Below, one piece after another: positions 1-5,734 of a stretch of 7,058 nucleotides of DNA. The notes below the pieces were generated by a model that was given only the letters and a program-made list of their open reading frames with translations, did no database searches and was not told the DNA's origin. This stretch comes from Candidatus Dojkabacteria bacterium. Its GTDB lineage: Bacteria; Patescibacteriota; Dojkabacteria; GCA-002793355. The stretch covers positions 1 through 7,058 of the forward strand of contig JALVLD010000171.1 in assembly GCA_027033525.1 (NCBI GenBank), read 5' to 3'. How positions within the stretch are numbered: position 1 is the first letter of the stretch; every line of letters begins with the position of its first letter. Both the position numbers and the translations under genes were made by a program.

Positions 1-1
1 T

Positions 2-289
2 CATACGTGTTATGGCTGCTCTCATTGGACAGCTACAGGAAAGTATTTAACAAACGGTATTATTGCTGTAGATCCAAGGGTGATTGATATGCACACCACA
101 GTGTATGTGCCTGGATATGGTTTTGGGCAAGCTGAGGATACAGGAGGTGCCATAAAGGGGAATCACATAGATTTAGGATTTGAAGATTTGCGTAAGGGTA
201 CGTGGAGTGCCCGTTGGGTAGATATTTATCTTATTGATCACTGCATGCCCGAAGTGAAGTTTAATTGGCGTACGAAATGGGATAAGTAG
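2..289 (+). CDS. 3D-domain protein, C-terminal part (5' end outside window)
   Basis: The reading frame is open from the left edge and ends at TAG 287-289, giving 95 visible residues. They match the 3D domain, a small double-psi beta-barrel named for three aspartates and found at the C-terminus of YocH/YabE-type and MltA-type cell-wall hydrolases. The visible order is HWTATG (residues 8-13), AVDP (Asp24), a VYVPGYG strand, AEDTGGAIKG (Asp46) and HIDLGF (Asp57). The family role is cleavage of peptidoglycan glycan strands outside the membrane, so an exported protein is expected, but the N-terminus and any signal peptide are missing. Three cysteines (residues 3, 6 and 81) are unusual and could form a disulfide or metal site. 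An internal ATG at 80 is not the real start, because the domain clearly begins upstream. There is no functional tie to the translation genes downstream. Domain call is firm; enzymatic activity is inferred. Confidence 0.88.
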   Translation, partial: HTCYGCSHWTATGKYLTNGIIAVDPRVIDMHTTVYVPGYGFGQAEDTGGAIKGNHIDLGFEDLRKGTWSARWVDIYLIDHCMPEVKFNWRTKWDK

Positions 290-386
290 CCAAGGCGTAT
301 TGACTATGTATTTTTAGATGTGGCTTGTTAGATCGATTTAGTATTTGTTATTCTTTTAAGGTTATTTTGTTGCAAGTAAGTTTATC

Positions 387-415
387 TTGCTACTATTCCC
401 TTTATATGGTAATAT
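387..415 (+). promoter_or_regulatory. Candidate extended -10 promoter for fusA (upstream)
   Basis: TTGCTA at 387-392 and TAATAT at 410-415 are separated by 17 bp. The -10 box is preceded by TGG, which fits an extended -10 (TGn). A start near 422 would give a leader of about 39 nt before fusA. The -35 box overlaps the right arm of a 5-bp inverted repeat (GCAAG 372-376 / CTTGC 386-390). The call rests on pattern only. Confidence 0.45.
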
Positions 416-418
416 ATC

Positions 419-446
419 TTGACATATAAGTATTCCATTTTAAATT
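419..446 (+). promoter_or_regulatory. Candidate sigma-70-like promoter for fusA (downstream)
   Basis: A perfect TTGACA at 419-424 is followed after 16 bp by TAAATT at 441-446 (four of six matches to TATAAT). Transcription would start near 453, leaving only about 8 nt before the fusA ATG at 461, too little room for a ribosome binding site. It could be a second, tandem start for the fusA-tuf unit or a chance match in AT-rich DNA. Confidence 0.45.
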
Positions 447-460
447 AAGAACAAAAATTT

Positions 461-2584
461 ATGGCCAATGATAAAAAGGATTTTAAGAACTCGGTTGCCT
501 ACACCCATGTTCCAGTAGAGAAACTTAGAAATATAGGTATAATTGCACATATTGATGCAGGGAAAACGACAACAACGGAAAGGATTTTGTTTTTCACAGG
601 CAGGCAACATGATATAGGAGATGTAGATGAAGGGAATACAACCATGGATTATTTGCCTGAGGAGCGAGCAAGAGGTGTAACAATTGTAGCTGCTGCTACG
701 ACATGTTTCTGGGATTATAATGGCGAAAAGTATCGTATCAATCTTATTGACACCCCTGGGCATGTTGACTTTACAGCAGAAGTTGAAAGGTCGTTACGGG
801 TTTTGGACGGTGCAGTTGTAATATTTGACGGGAAGGTAGGTGTTCAAGCACAAACAGAAACCGTTTGGCGTCAAGCAGATAAGTATAATGTGCCTAGGAT
901 AGGCTTTATCAACAAGTTGAACCTTATTGGTGGCGATTTTTTCATGAGTCTTAAAACTATTCAAGAAAGATTAAGTCCTAATGCAGTAGCTGTTACATTA
1001 CCAATTGGTATTGAGCACGATTTGCATGGTGCTATTGACCTGCTAACAAAAAAGGCCTACCTTTATGATCCTTCTGAAAAAATTACACTTACCGAAGGTG
1101 AAATCCCGGAAGACATGAAGGATAAGGTTGAGGAATATAGGCAAGTTTTGATTGAAAAGATAGTTGAGCACGATGATGCACTGTTAGAAGCGTATTTAGA
1201 GGGAAAGGAGATCCCGGTGGAGGAACTAAAAAAGACCATGCGTAAGGCAGTTATAGCAGGTAAGTTATTCCCCATCGCTGGGGGGGATTCTAGGACGGCG
1301 GTGGTTAGGTTGCTACTTGATATGATTGTAGAATATTTACCATCTCCGTTAGATTTGCCCCCTGTTGTCGGTACTAACCCTAAAACTGGTGAAGAGGTAA
1401 GTAGGAAACCATTGGATAGTGAGCCTTTAGCCGCACTCGTGTTTAAGGTCGTAAATGATGTGCACGTAGGGACACTTTCCTATGTAAGAGTCTATTCTGG
1501 GGTTATTAGGCCAGGGACATATGTGTGGAACTCAACTAAAAATATAAAAGAGCGTTTAAGCCGTGTAGTACTAATGCATGCTGACCACAGAGAAGAGGCA
1601 CCAGAGCTTCGTGCTGGGGAGATTGGTGGTTTAATTGGTCTTAAAGCAAGTGTTACAGGTGATACTTTGTCGGACCCGGAGCATCCAATAGTGCTTGAAT
1701 CTATAAATTTTGCAGAACCAGTAGTTTTTGCGTCTGTTATACCGCATAGTAAGGCAGATGCAGAAAAATTAGGAGACGTTATTCAAAAAGTCATGATGGA
1801 GGATCCAACAATTAGTTTTAAGGTCGATAATGAGACTGGCGAGACAATTATTGGAGGTATGGGGCAATTCCATTTACAGATTTGGAAAGAACGTATAGGG
1901 CGTGTGTATGGTGTAAAATTTGATCTGGGTGAGCCTAAGGTAGCTTATAGGGAATCTATTGAAGGCAAGGCAGAAGCTGAGGGGAAGTTTATAAAACAAA
2001 CAGGTGGTCGTGGACAGTATGGACATTGTATTATTAAAATTGAGCCTTTACCACGTGGGAAGGGCTTCGAGTTTGTCAATCAAATAAAGGGTGGAGCTAT
2101 CCCTAACGAATACATACCAGCCGTAGAGAAGGGCGTAAAGGAGGCCATGCAAACTGGGGTGGTTGCAGGGTATCCGATGGTGGATGTTAAGGTTATTTTG
2201 TTTGATGGTAGTTATCACGAAGTAGACTCGTCTGAAGCAGCATTTAAGATCGCTGGGTCTATGGCTTTTAAGGAGGCTGCTCGTAAAGCAAGTCCGTATT
2301 TATTAGAGCCAATTATGAGTATTGAGGTGGTGACACCCGAAGATTACTTGGGTGAGGTTACAAGTTTGTTGCATAGTAAGCGGGCTCAAATAACTGGAAC
2401 GGAGGAAAGGGCTGGTTTGCAGGTAATCAAGGCACTTATCCCTTTATCTGAAACTTTTGACTTTGCAAATAAATTGAGAGCTGCAACCTCTGGTAGGGGG
2501 GATCAGTATATGGAATTTTCTCACTACGAGAAGGTGCCAGCTCAAGTTTTAGATAAGATATTAGAGAAAAATAAAGGAAATTAG
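461..2584 (+). CDS. fusA: Elongation factor G, with altered guanine-specificity (G4/G5) motifs
   Basis: The 707-residue product is the translocase that moves tRNA and mRNA through the ribosome after each peptide bond, powered by nucleotide hydrolysis. Length and five-domain order are normal. G1 is AHIDAGKT (29-36), switch I is ARGVTI with Thr74, and G3 is DTPGH (97-101). The domain II start is near 310, domain III carries GMGQFHLQ (466-473), and domain IV has GGRGQYGH and a VDSSEAAFK segment. Domain V ends the protein. Odd points: G4 reads NKLN (151-154), where NKMD is expected. The GSA(F/L) G5 motif reads GDS (275-277) and the segment is one residue short. Domains III and V have further substitutions. 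ATG 461 gives the family N-terminus; no Shine-Dalgarno is visible. tuf follows 77 bp later. rpsL and rpsG are absent upstream. EF-G identity is certain; its nucleotide preference is not. Confidence 0.98.
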   Translation: MANDKKDFKNSVAYTHVPVEKLRNIGIIAHIDAGKTTTTERILFFTGRQHDIGDVDEGNTTMDYLPEERARGVTIVAAATTCFWDYNGEKYRINLIDTPGHVDFTAEVERSLRVLDGAVVIFDGKVGVQAQTETVWRQADKYNVPRIGFINKLNLIGGDFFMSLKTIQERLSPNAVAVTLPIGIEHDLHGAIDLLTKKAYLYDPSEKITLTEGEIPEDMKDKVEEYRQVLIEKIVEHDDALLEAYLEGKEIPVEELKKTMRKAVIAGKLFPIAGGDSRTAVVRLLLDMIVEYLPSPLDLPPVVGTNPKTGEEVSRKPLDSEPLAALVFKVVNDVHVGTLSYVRVYSGVIRPGTYVWNSTKNIKERLSRVVLMHADHREEAPELRAGEIGGLIGLKASVTGDTLSDPEHPIVLESINFAEPVVFASVIPHSKADAEKLGDVIQKVMMEDPTISFKVDNETGETIIGGMGQFHLQIWKERIGRVYGVKFDLGEPKVAYRESIEGKAEAEGKFIKQTGGRGQYGHCIIKIEPLPRGKGFEFVNQIKGGAIPNEYIPAVEKGVKEAMQTGVVAGYPMVDVKVILFDGSYHEVDSSEAAFKIAGSMAFKEAARKASPYLLEPIMSIEVVTPEDYLGEVTSLLHSKRAQITGTEERAGLQVIKALIPLSETFDFANKLRAATSGRGDQYMEFSHYEKVPAQVLDKILEKNKGN

Positions 2585-2605
2585 TTGCTTGTTTAGGAAA
2601 AATTT

Positions 2606-2626
2606 GTTAAGATTCATAAGCTTAAC
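2606..2626. repeat. Short inverted repeat between fusA and tuf
   Basis: GTTAAG (2606-2611) and CTTAAC (2621-2626) are perfect inverted copies around a 9-nt loop. The stem is AT-rich and is followed by TAAAAATCC rather than a T-run, so it is not a convincing terminator. It could be a weak mRNA hairpin or an operator-like site just upstream of the tuf -10 box. Confidence 0.3.
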
Positions 2627-2638
2627 TAAAAATCCATA

Positions 2639-2644
2639 TATAAT
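2639..2644 (+). promoter_or_regulatory. Candidate -10 box for tuf
   Basis: An exact TATAAT lies 17 nt before the tuf ATG at 2662; a start near 2651 would give a leader of about 11 nt. No good -35 exists at normal spacing: TTCATA at 2613-2618 would be 20 bp away. It may add tuf-specific transcription to read-through from fusA. Confidence 0.35.
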
Positions 2645-2661
2645 TTATTAACATTTAGATT

Positions 2662-3828
2662 ATGGCAGACAGAGCAAAGCCACACTTTAATCTTGGGACC
2701 TTGGGTCATATTGACCATGGTAAGACAACACTTGTTAGAGGCATTCTTAGAGCCTTCGCAGGTGATAAATGGCAGGAGATCGCGGACGCATTGGATAAGG
2801 ATCCAATTTCTAGGGAAAAGAGTATTACAATTGCTATTGCACATGTAGAGTTTGAAACTCCTAATAGGCACTATGCACTTATCGATGCTCCAGGGCACAG
2901 AGATTATATTAAGAACATGATTACAGGAGCTGCACAGATGGATGGTGCACTCTTGGTTATTAGTTCTGCTGATGGTCCAATGCCTCAAACTCGTGAGCAT
3001 GTGCTTTTGGCGAGACAAGTTGGTGTCCCTCAAATGGCAATTGTGATCAATATTTTTGAGGACGCTAATGATCCAGAGCTTATTGGCCTTATTGAAGAAG
3101 AAGCCAAAGAGCTTTTGAAAAAATATGATTATGATACTAATTGTCCAGTCTTAAAGGTAAATGCATTTAAGGCTGCAGAGGGTGACGAGACAGAGTTACA
3201 AAAAATTCGTGATTTTATGGCTCAAATAGATGAGTACTTTAAGTTGCCACCTCGGGAGGAAGATAAACCATTTTTAATGCCTATCGAAGATGTATTTTCA
3301 ATTAGTGGTCGCGGTACTGTTGTAACTGGTAGAGTAGAGCGTGGTAAATTGAAGGTTAATGAAGAGGTCGAAATTCTTGGTCTTGGACATAAGCCAATAA
3401 AGACTGTTGCAACTGGTTTAGAAATGTTCCGCAAACCATTGGAGGAGGTTTTACCGGGTGATAATATTGGAATCCTTCTTAGAGGGGTTGAAAGGACTCA
3501 GGTAGAGCGTGGTATGGTAGTTGCTGCTCCAGGAAGTGTGACTCCTCATCAAGAATTTGAGGCAGAGGTGTATGTCTTGAAAAAGGAAGAGGGCGGACGC
3601 CATAAGCCATTTGTAAGTGGCTATCGTCCTCAATTTTATATTAGGACTGCAGATGTAACTGGTGAGATTACTCTCCCTGATGGAGTGGAAATGGTAATGC
3701 CAGGTGATAATGTTAACCTTAAGATAAAGCTTATAGTGCCTGTGGTAATTGAGGAAGGCATGAGGTTTGCTATTAGAGAGGGTGGAGTAACAGTTGGTGC
3801 AGGTGTGGTCACAAAGATCGTCAAGTAA
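2662..3828 (+). CDS. tuf: Elongation factor Tu, with NIFE in place of NKCD
   Basis: The 388-residue product (family about 394-400) is the factor that carries aminoacyl-tRNA to the ribosomal A site. G1 is GHIDHGKT (15-22), G3 is DAPGH (75-79, usually DCPGH), and [12 protein letters not shown] follows. Domain II opens with [21 protein letters not shown] and domain III has [15 protein letters not shown] and VEMVMPGDN, all orthodox. The divergence is concentrated in nucleotide recognition. G4 is N130-I-F-E133 where NKCD is expected, and G5 is N167-A-F169 where SAL is expected. Switch I has KSITI (53-57) instead of RGITI, keeping the key Thr56 but losing Arg-Gly. Arg80 replaces the Ala after the catalytic His79, and Val376 replaces Arg in REGGRTVGAG. 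The G-domain alignment through G4 needs no gaps. No Shine-Dalgarno is present. A strong terminator follows directly. EF-Tu identity is certain; GTP dependence is uncertain. Confidence 0.97.
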   Translation: MADRAKPHFNLGTLGHIDHGKTTLVRGILRAFAGDKWQEIADALDKDPISREKSITIAIAHVEFETPNRHYALIDAPGHRDYIKNMITGAAQMDGALLVISSADGPMPQTREHVLLARQVGVPQMAIVINIFEDANDPELIGLIEEEAKELLKKYDYDTNCPVLKVNAFKAAEGDETELQKIRDFMAQIDEYFKLPPREEDKPFLMPIEDVFSISGRGTVVTGRVERGKLKVNEEVEILGLGHKPIKTVATGLEMFRKPLEEVLPGDNIGILLRGVERTQVERGMVVAAPGSVTPHQEFEAEVYVLKKEEGGRHKPFVSGYRPQFYIRTADVTGEITLPDGVEMVMPGDNVNLKIKLIVPVVIEEGMRFAIREGGVTVGAGVVTKIVK

Positions 3829-3830
3829 AT

Positions 3831-3863
3831 AAAAACAGGGGGCCAAAAGGCCTCCTGTTTTTT
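3831..3863 (+). terminator. Strong intrinsic terminator after tuf
   Basis: AAAAACAGGGGGCC (3831-3844) pairs with GGCCTCCTGTTTTT (3849-3862) in a 14-bp stem with one G-U pair and an AAAA loop. The 3' arm ends in a run of six T (3858-3863). It begins two bases after the tuf stop codon and separates the fusA-tuf unit from the S10 operon. The A-tract on the 5' side also makes it partly functional in the opposite direction. Confidence 0.92.
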
Positions 3864-3873
3864 GTTTAATGAA

Positions 3874-3879
3874 TAATAT
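3874..3879 (+). promoter_or_regulatory. Candidate -10 box for the S10 operon
   Basis: Only 30 bp separate the tuf terminator from the rpsJ ATG, and the operon needs a promoter there or read-through. TAATAT at 3874-3879 is the best -10 match; a start near 3886 would leave about 8 nt of leader. At 17-bp spacing the -35 would fall inside the terminator stem and has no consensus match. Confidence 0.3.
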
Positions 3880-3893
3880 TTGTTTAAAGAACA

Positions 3894-4208
3894 ATGGGGT
3901 CAGATAACACATTGACAATTAGGGTAAGGCTAGAAGCCTTTGATGTGAAGATTTTGGATACTACTGTTCGACATATCGTTGAGGCAGTTAAAAAAAGTGG
4001 TGCAGTTGTATCTGGCCCTATTATGTTGCCAACAAAACGTAAGGTTTGGGCGGTTAATCGTTCGCCGCATGTTTACAAGACTTCGCAGGAGCACTTTGAA
4101 ATGCGTATTCATAGAAGACTTTTAGTTATTGCAAATCCTAATCAAGAAACAATTGAGTTGTTAAAGGGGTTGCAGATCCCAGCCGGTGTATCAGTTAGTT
4201 TGAAATAA
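3894..4208 (+). CDS. rpsJ: 30S ribosomal protein S10
   Basis: The 104-residue product matches S10 over its full length: IRVRLEAFD near the N-terminus, KKSGAVVSGPIMLPTK (residues 34-49), then RSPHVYKTSQEHFEMRIHRR, and the IPAGVSVSLK ending. S10 sits in the head of the 30S subunit and also acts as NusE in transcription antitermination. The gene opens the S10 operon, as in most bacteria, but there is no long leader of the kind that carries the L4 autoregulatory site in E. coli. The ATG at 3894 gives the usual short N-terminus before the first strand. Upstream sequence is AT-rich with no Shine-Dalgarno. rplC starts 5 bp after its stop. Confidence 0.97.
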   Translation: MGSDNTLTIRVRLEAFDVKILDTTVRHIVEAVKKSGAVVSGPIMLPTKRKVWAVNRSPHVYKTSQEHFEMRIHRRLLVIANPNQETIELLKGLQIPAGVSVSLK

Positions 4209-4213
4209 GCATG

Positions 4214-4825
4214 ATGATTGTATTAGGGGAGAAAAAAATAATGACGCAGTTTAGGAATAAGTACTATCTTGATGCTGCGACATTAATAGATGTGACTGAC
4301 TGCGTTGTTGCAGGTAAAGTGGAATTGCCTGATGGGAGAAAGGTATTGTTAGTTGGATTCGGTAAGAAGAAAAAGCCTACTAAGCCTGAAATAGGGCAAT
4401 TTAAAGAATTGGGTTTTGTCCCTAATTTTGTGGAACAGGTTGTTGTAGATGATGAAGCATTTGATAAGATTAGTATCGGAGATAAATTGTTTTCTTACTT
4501 GGAAACTGGAGAAAAGGTTGATGTTTTTGGTAAGAGTAAAGGAAAAGGTTTTACTGGAGTTGTAAAGCGTTGGGGGTTTAGTGGTGGCCCAAAAACACAT
4601 GGCCAATCAGATAGGCATCGTGCAATAGGGGCTATTGGGGCTCAAACACCAGGAAGGGTTTTTAAAGGGAAAAAAATGGCAGGTAGGCACGGAAATAAAA
4701 GAGTCACCGTTAAAAATCTAAAAATATTAGATATTTTTGAGAATAATAATAGAACATACGTATTGCTTAAGGGAGCTGTTCCAGGTCCTTATGGAGCAGT
4801 GGTTGGTATAAGATTAACAAAGTAA
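4214..4825 (+). CDS. rplC: 50S ribosomal protein L3
   Basis: The roughly 203-residue product matches L3. The N-terminus [13 protein letters not shown] follows the family pattern MIGLVGKKxGMT, so the second of two adjacent ATGs (4211 and 4214) is preferred. A later ATG at 4241 has an AGGGGAG 9 nt upstream, but starting there would remove conserved residues. The core shows [30 protein letters not shown], a [16 protein letters not shown] segment, and a C-terminal [16 protein letters not shown]3 helps start 50S assembly, and its central extension reaches towards the peptidyl-transferase centre. The IGAQTPG stretch is shorter than E. coli SIGQNQTPG, where the methylated glutamine lies. The HGQSDRHR form is one I associate with CPR bacteria. 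Confidence 0.96.
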   Translation: MIVLGEKKIMTQFRNKYYLDAATLIDVTDCVVAGKVELPDGRKVLLVGFGKKKKPTKPEIGQFKELGFVPNFVEQVVVDDEAFDKISIGDKLFSYLETGEKVDVFGKSKGKGFTGVVKRWGFSGGPKTHGQSDRHRAIGAIGAQTPGRVFKGKKMAGRHGNKRVTVKNLKILDIFENNNRTYVLLKGAVPGPYGAVVGIRLTK

Positions 4826-4829
4826 TAAA

Positions 4830-5450
4830 GTGAAAGTTGAAGTATATAACAAAAAAGGTGAAAAAATAGAGGCACTAACAGTAAAGTTACCAGAGGTTAG
4901 TATTACGCCAGAGGAGCTTTCCCAGGTACTACGTGCATATATTTTTAATTTGCATCAGGGCACCAAAAAGGCAAAAACTCGTGGAGAAGTGGCGCATAGT
5001 GATAGGAAGCCTTGGCGTCAGAAGGGGACTGGTCGAGCTAGGGCTGGCTCTAAGAATTCGCCGATTTGGGTCGGTGGCGGGGTAGCACATGGTCCACGGC
5101 CATATACAAAAAGACTAAAGGTGAACAAAAAACAGAAGCGCAAGGTGTTTGCATATATGTTGGCTGAATATTTTAAGCAGGGGAAGGTTGTAGTCCTAGA
5201 TTTGCAATCAGAGACAATAAAAACACGTGATGCATTTAATTTTTTGAAAAAACTTGCTTGGCATCCTTATCCAGTATACACAGTAGTAGATTTTGCAGAA
5301 GAAGATATAGCGAAAAGTTTTAGGAATTTAGAAAAAGTGAAAATTAGAAGAGCACAATTATTAAGTCCTTTTGATTTGTATAAGAAGACTTACTTAATTG
5401 TGAGTAAAAAGGCTTTTGAAATTTTAAATAAAAGGTTAAAGCAAGGTTAG
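4830..5450 (+). CDS. rplD: 50S ribosomal protein L4
   Basis: The 206-residue product matches L4 (also called L1e). It has the diagnostic loop [15 protein letters not shown] (about residues 61-75) followed by [18 protein letters not shown], then [16 protein letters not shown], and a C-terminal alpha/beta half with VVVLDL. The loop lines the exit tunnel opposite L22. The start is GTG at 4830, 4 bp after the rplC stop, with no Shine-Dalgarno, so translational coupling to rplC is likely. The segment before the loop reads VAHSDRKP where many bacteria have VSGGGKKP. L4 represses its own operon in E. coli through an S10 leader, but no room for such a leader exists here. The C-terminus ([14 protein letters not shown]) is a normal ending. 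Confidence 0.96.
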   Translation: MKVEVYNKKGEKIEALTVKLPEVSITPEELSQVLRAYIFNLHQGTKKAKTRGEVAHSDRKPWRQKGTGRARAGSKNSPIWVGGGVAHGPRPYTKRLKVNKKQKRKVFAYMLAEYFKQGKVVVLDLQSETIKTRDAFNFLKKLAWHPYPVYTVVDFAEEDIAKSFRNLEKVKIRRAQLLSPFDLYKKTYLIVSKKAFEILNKRLKQG

Positions 5451-5451
5451 A

Positions 5452-5733
5452 ATGAAAATTTTTAAAGTAGAACCAGTTGTAACCGAAAAAACGACCTTAC
5501 TTGCAAAGGAGCATGGTATTTATACATTTAAGGCTCCAGTGTATGTAACTAAAGAGGAGATTAGGCAATATTTTAAAAAGGTATTTGGTTACGATGTCGT
5601 TAAAGTAAGAACAGTGCATATTCCCAGTAAAGTAAAGCGCAATTTACTGACTAAAAAAAGATATATAAAGCGAGGCTATAAAAAGTTTTATATAGAATTT
5701 GCTGGTAAAGTTAAGTTTAAGAGTTTTGCATAA
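5452..5733 (+). CDS. rplW: 50S ribosomal protein L23
   Basis: The 93-residue product has the L23 opening PVVTEKTTLLAKEHGIYTF, the helix TKEEIRQYFKKVFGYDVVKVRTVHI, and a basic loop KRNLLTKKRYIKRGYKKFYIEF. L23 sits at the mouth of the exit tunnel and is the docking point for trigger factor and the signal recognition particle. The ATG at 5452 lies one base after the rplD stop. AAGG five bases upstream of TTAGA-ATG region is the nearest thing to a Shine-Dalgarno in this operon, and it is weak. The loop is short and basic, as in other bacterial L23 proteins. Confidence 0.95.
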   Translation: MKIFKVEPVVTEKTTLLAKEHGIYTFKAPVYVTKEEIRQYFKKVFGYDVVKVRTVHIPSKVKRNLLTKKRYIKRGYKKFYIEFAGKVKFKSFA

Positions 5734-5734
5734 A

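Noticed and set aside
372..390. GCAAG/CTTGC stem upstream of fusA as a terminator or riboswitch
   Set aside because: Only five base pairs, a 9-nt loop and no T-run; it may be a chance repeat.
440..763. Minus-strand open frame overlapping the start of fusA
   Set aside because: It lies antisense to conserved EF-G sequence, has cysteine-rich low-complexity composition and no family resemblance; a shadow frame.
2626..3033. Minus-strand open frame of 135 codons over the start of tuf
   Set aside because: Antisense to the conserved EF-Tu G domain, with no recognisable protein features.
3049..3060. Frameshift or misalignment as the cause of the NIFE motif in EF-Tu
   Set aside because: Flanking residues align without gaps on both sides and the frame is intact, so the substitution looks genuine at the sequence level.
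3451..3918. Minus-strand open frame of 155 codons over the end of tuf and its terminator
   Set aside because: It runs through a strong terminator hairpin and is antisense to conserved EF-Tu; no protein signature.
4241..4243. Later rplC start with a good AGGGGAG upstream
   Set aside because: It would remove the conserved MIVLGEKK N-terminus of L3; the purine-rich bases encode conserved residues there.
5699..5734. Upstream start for rplB giving a 12-residue N-terminal extension
   Set aside because: It overlaps the rplW 3' end in another frame, and the L2 family N-terminus begins at ATG 5735.
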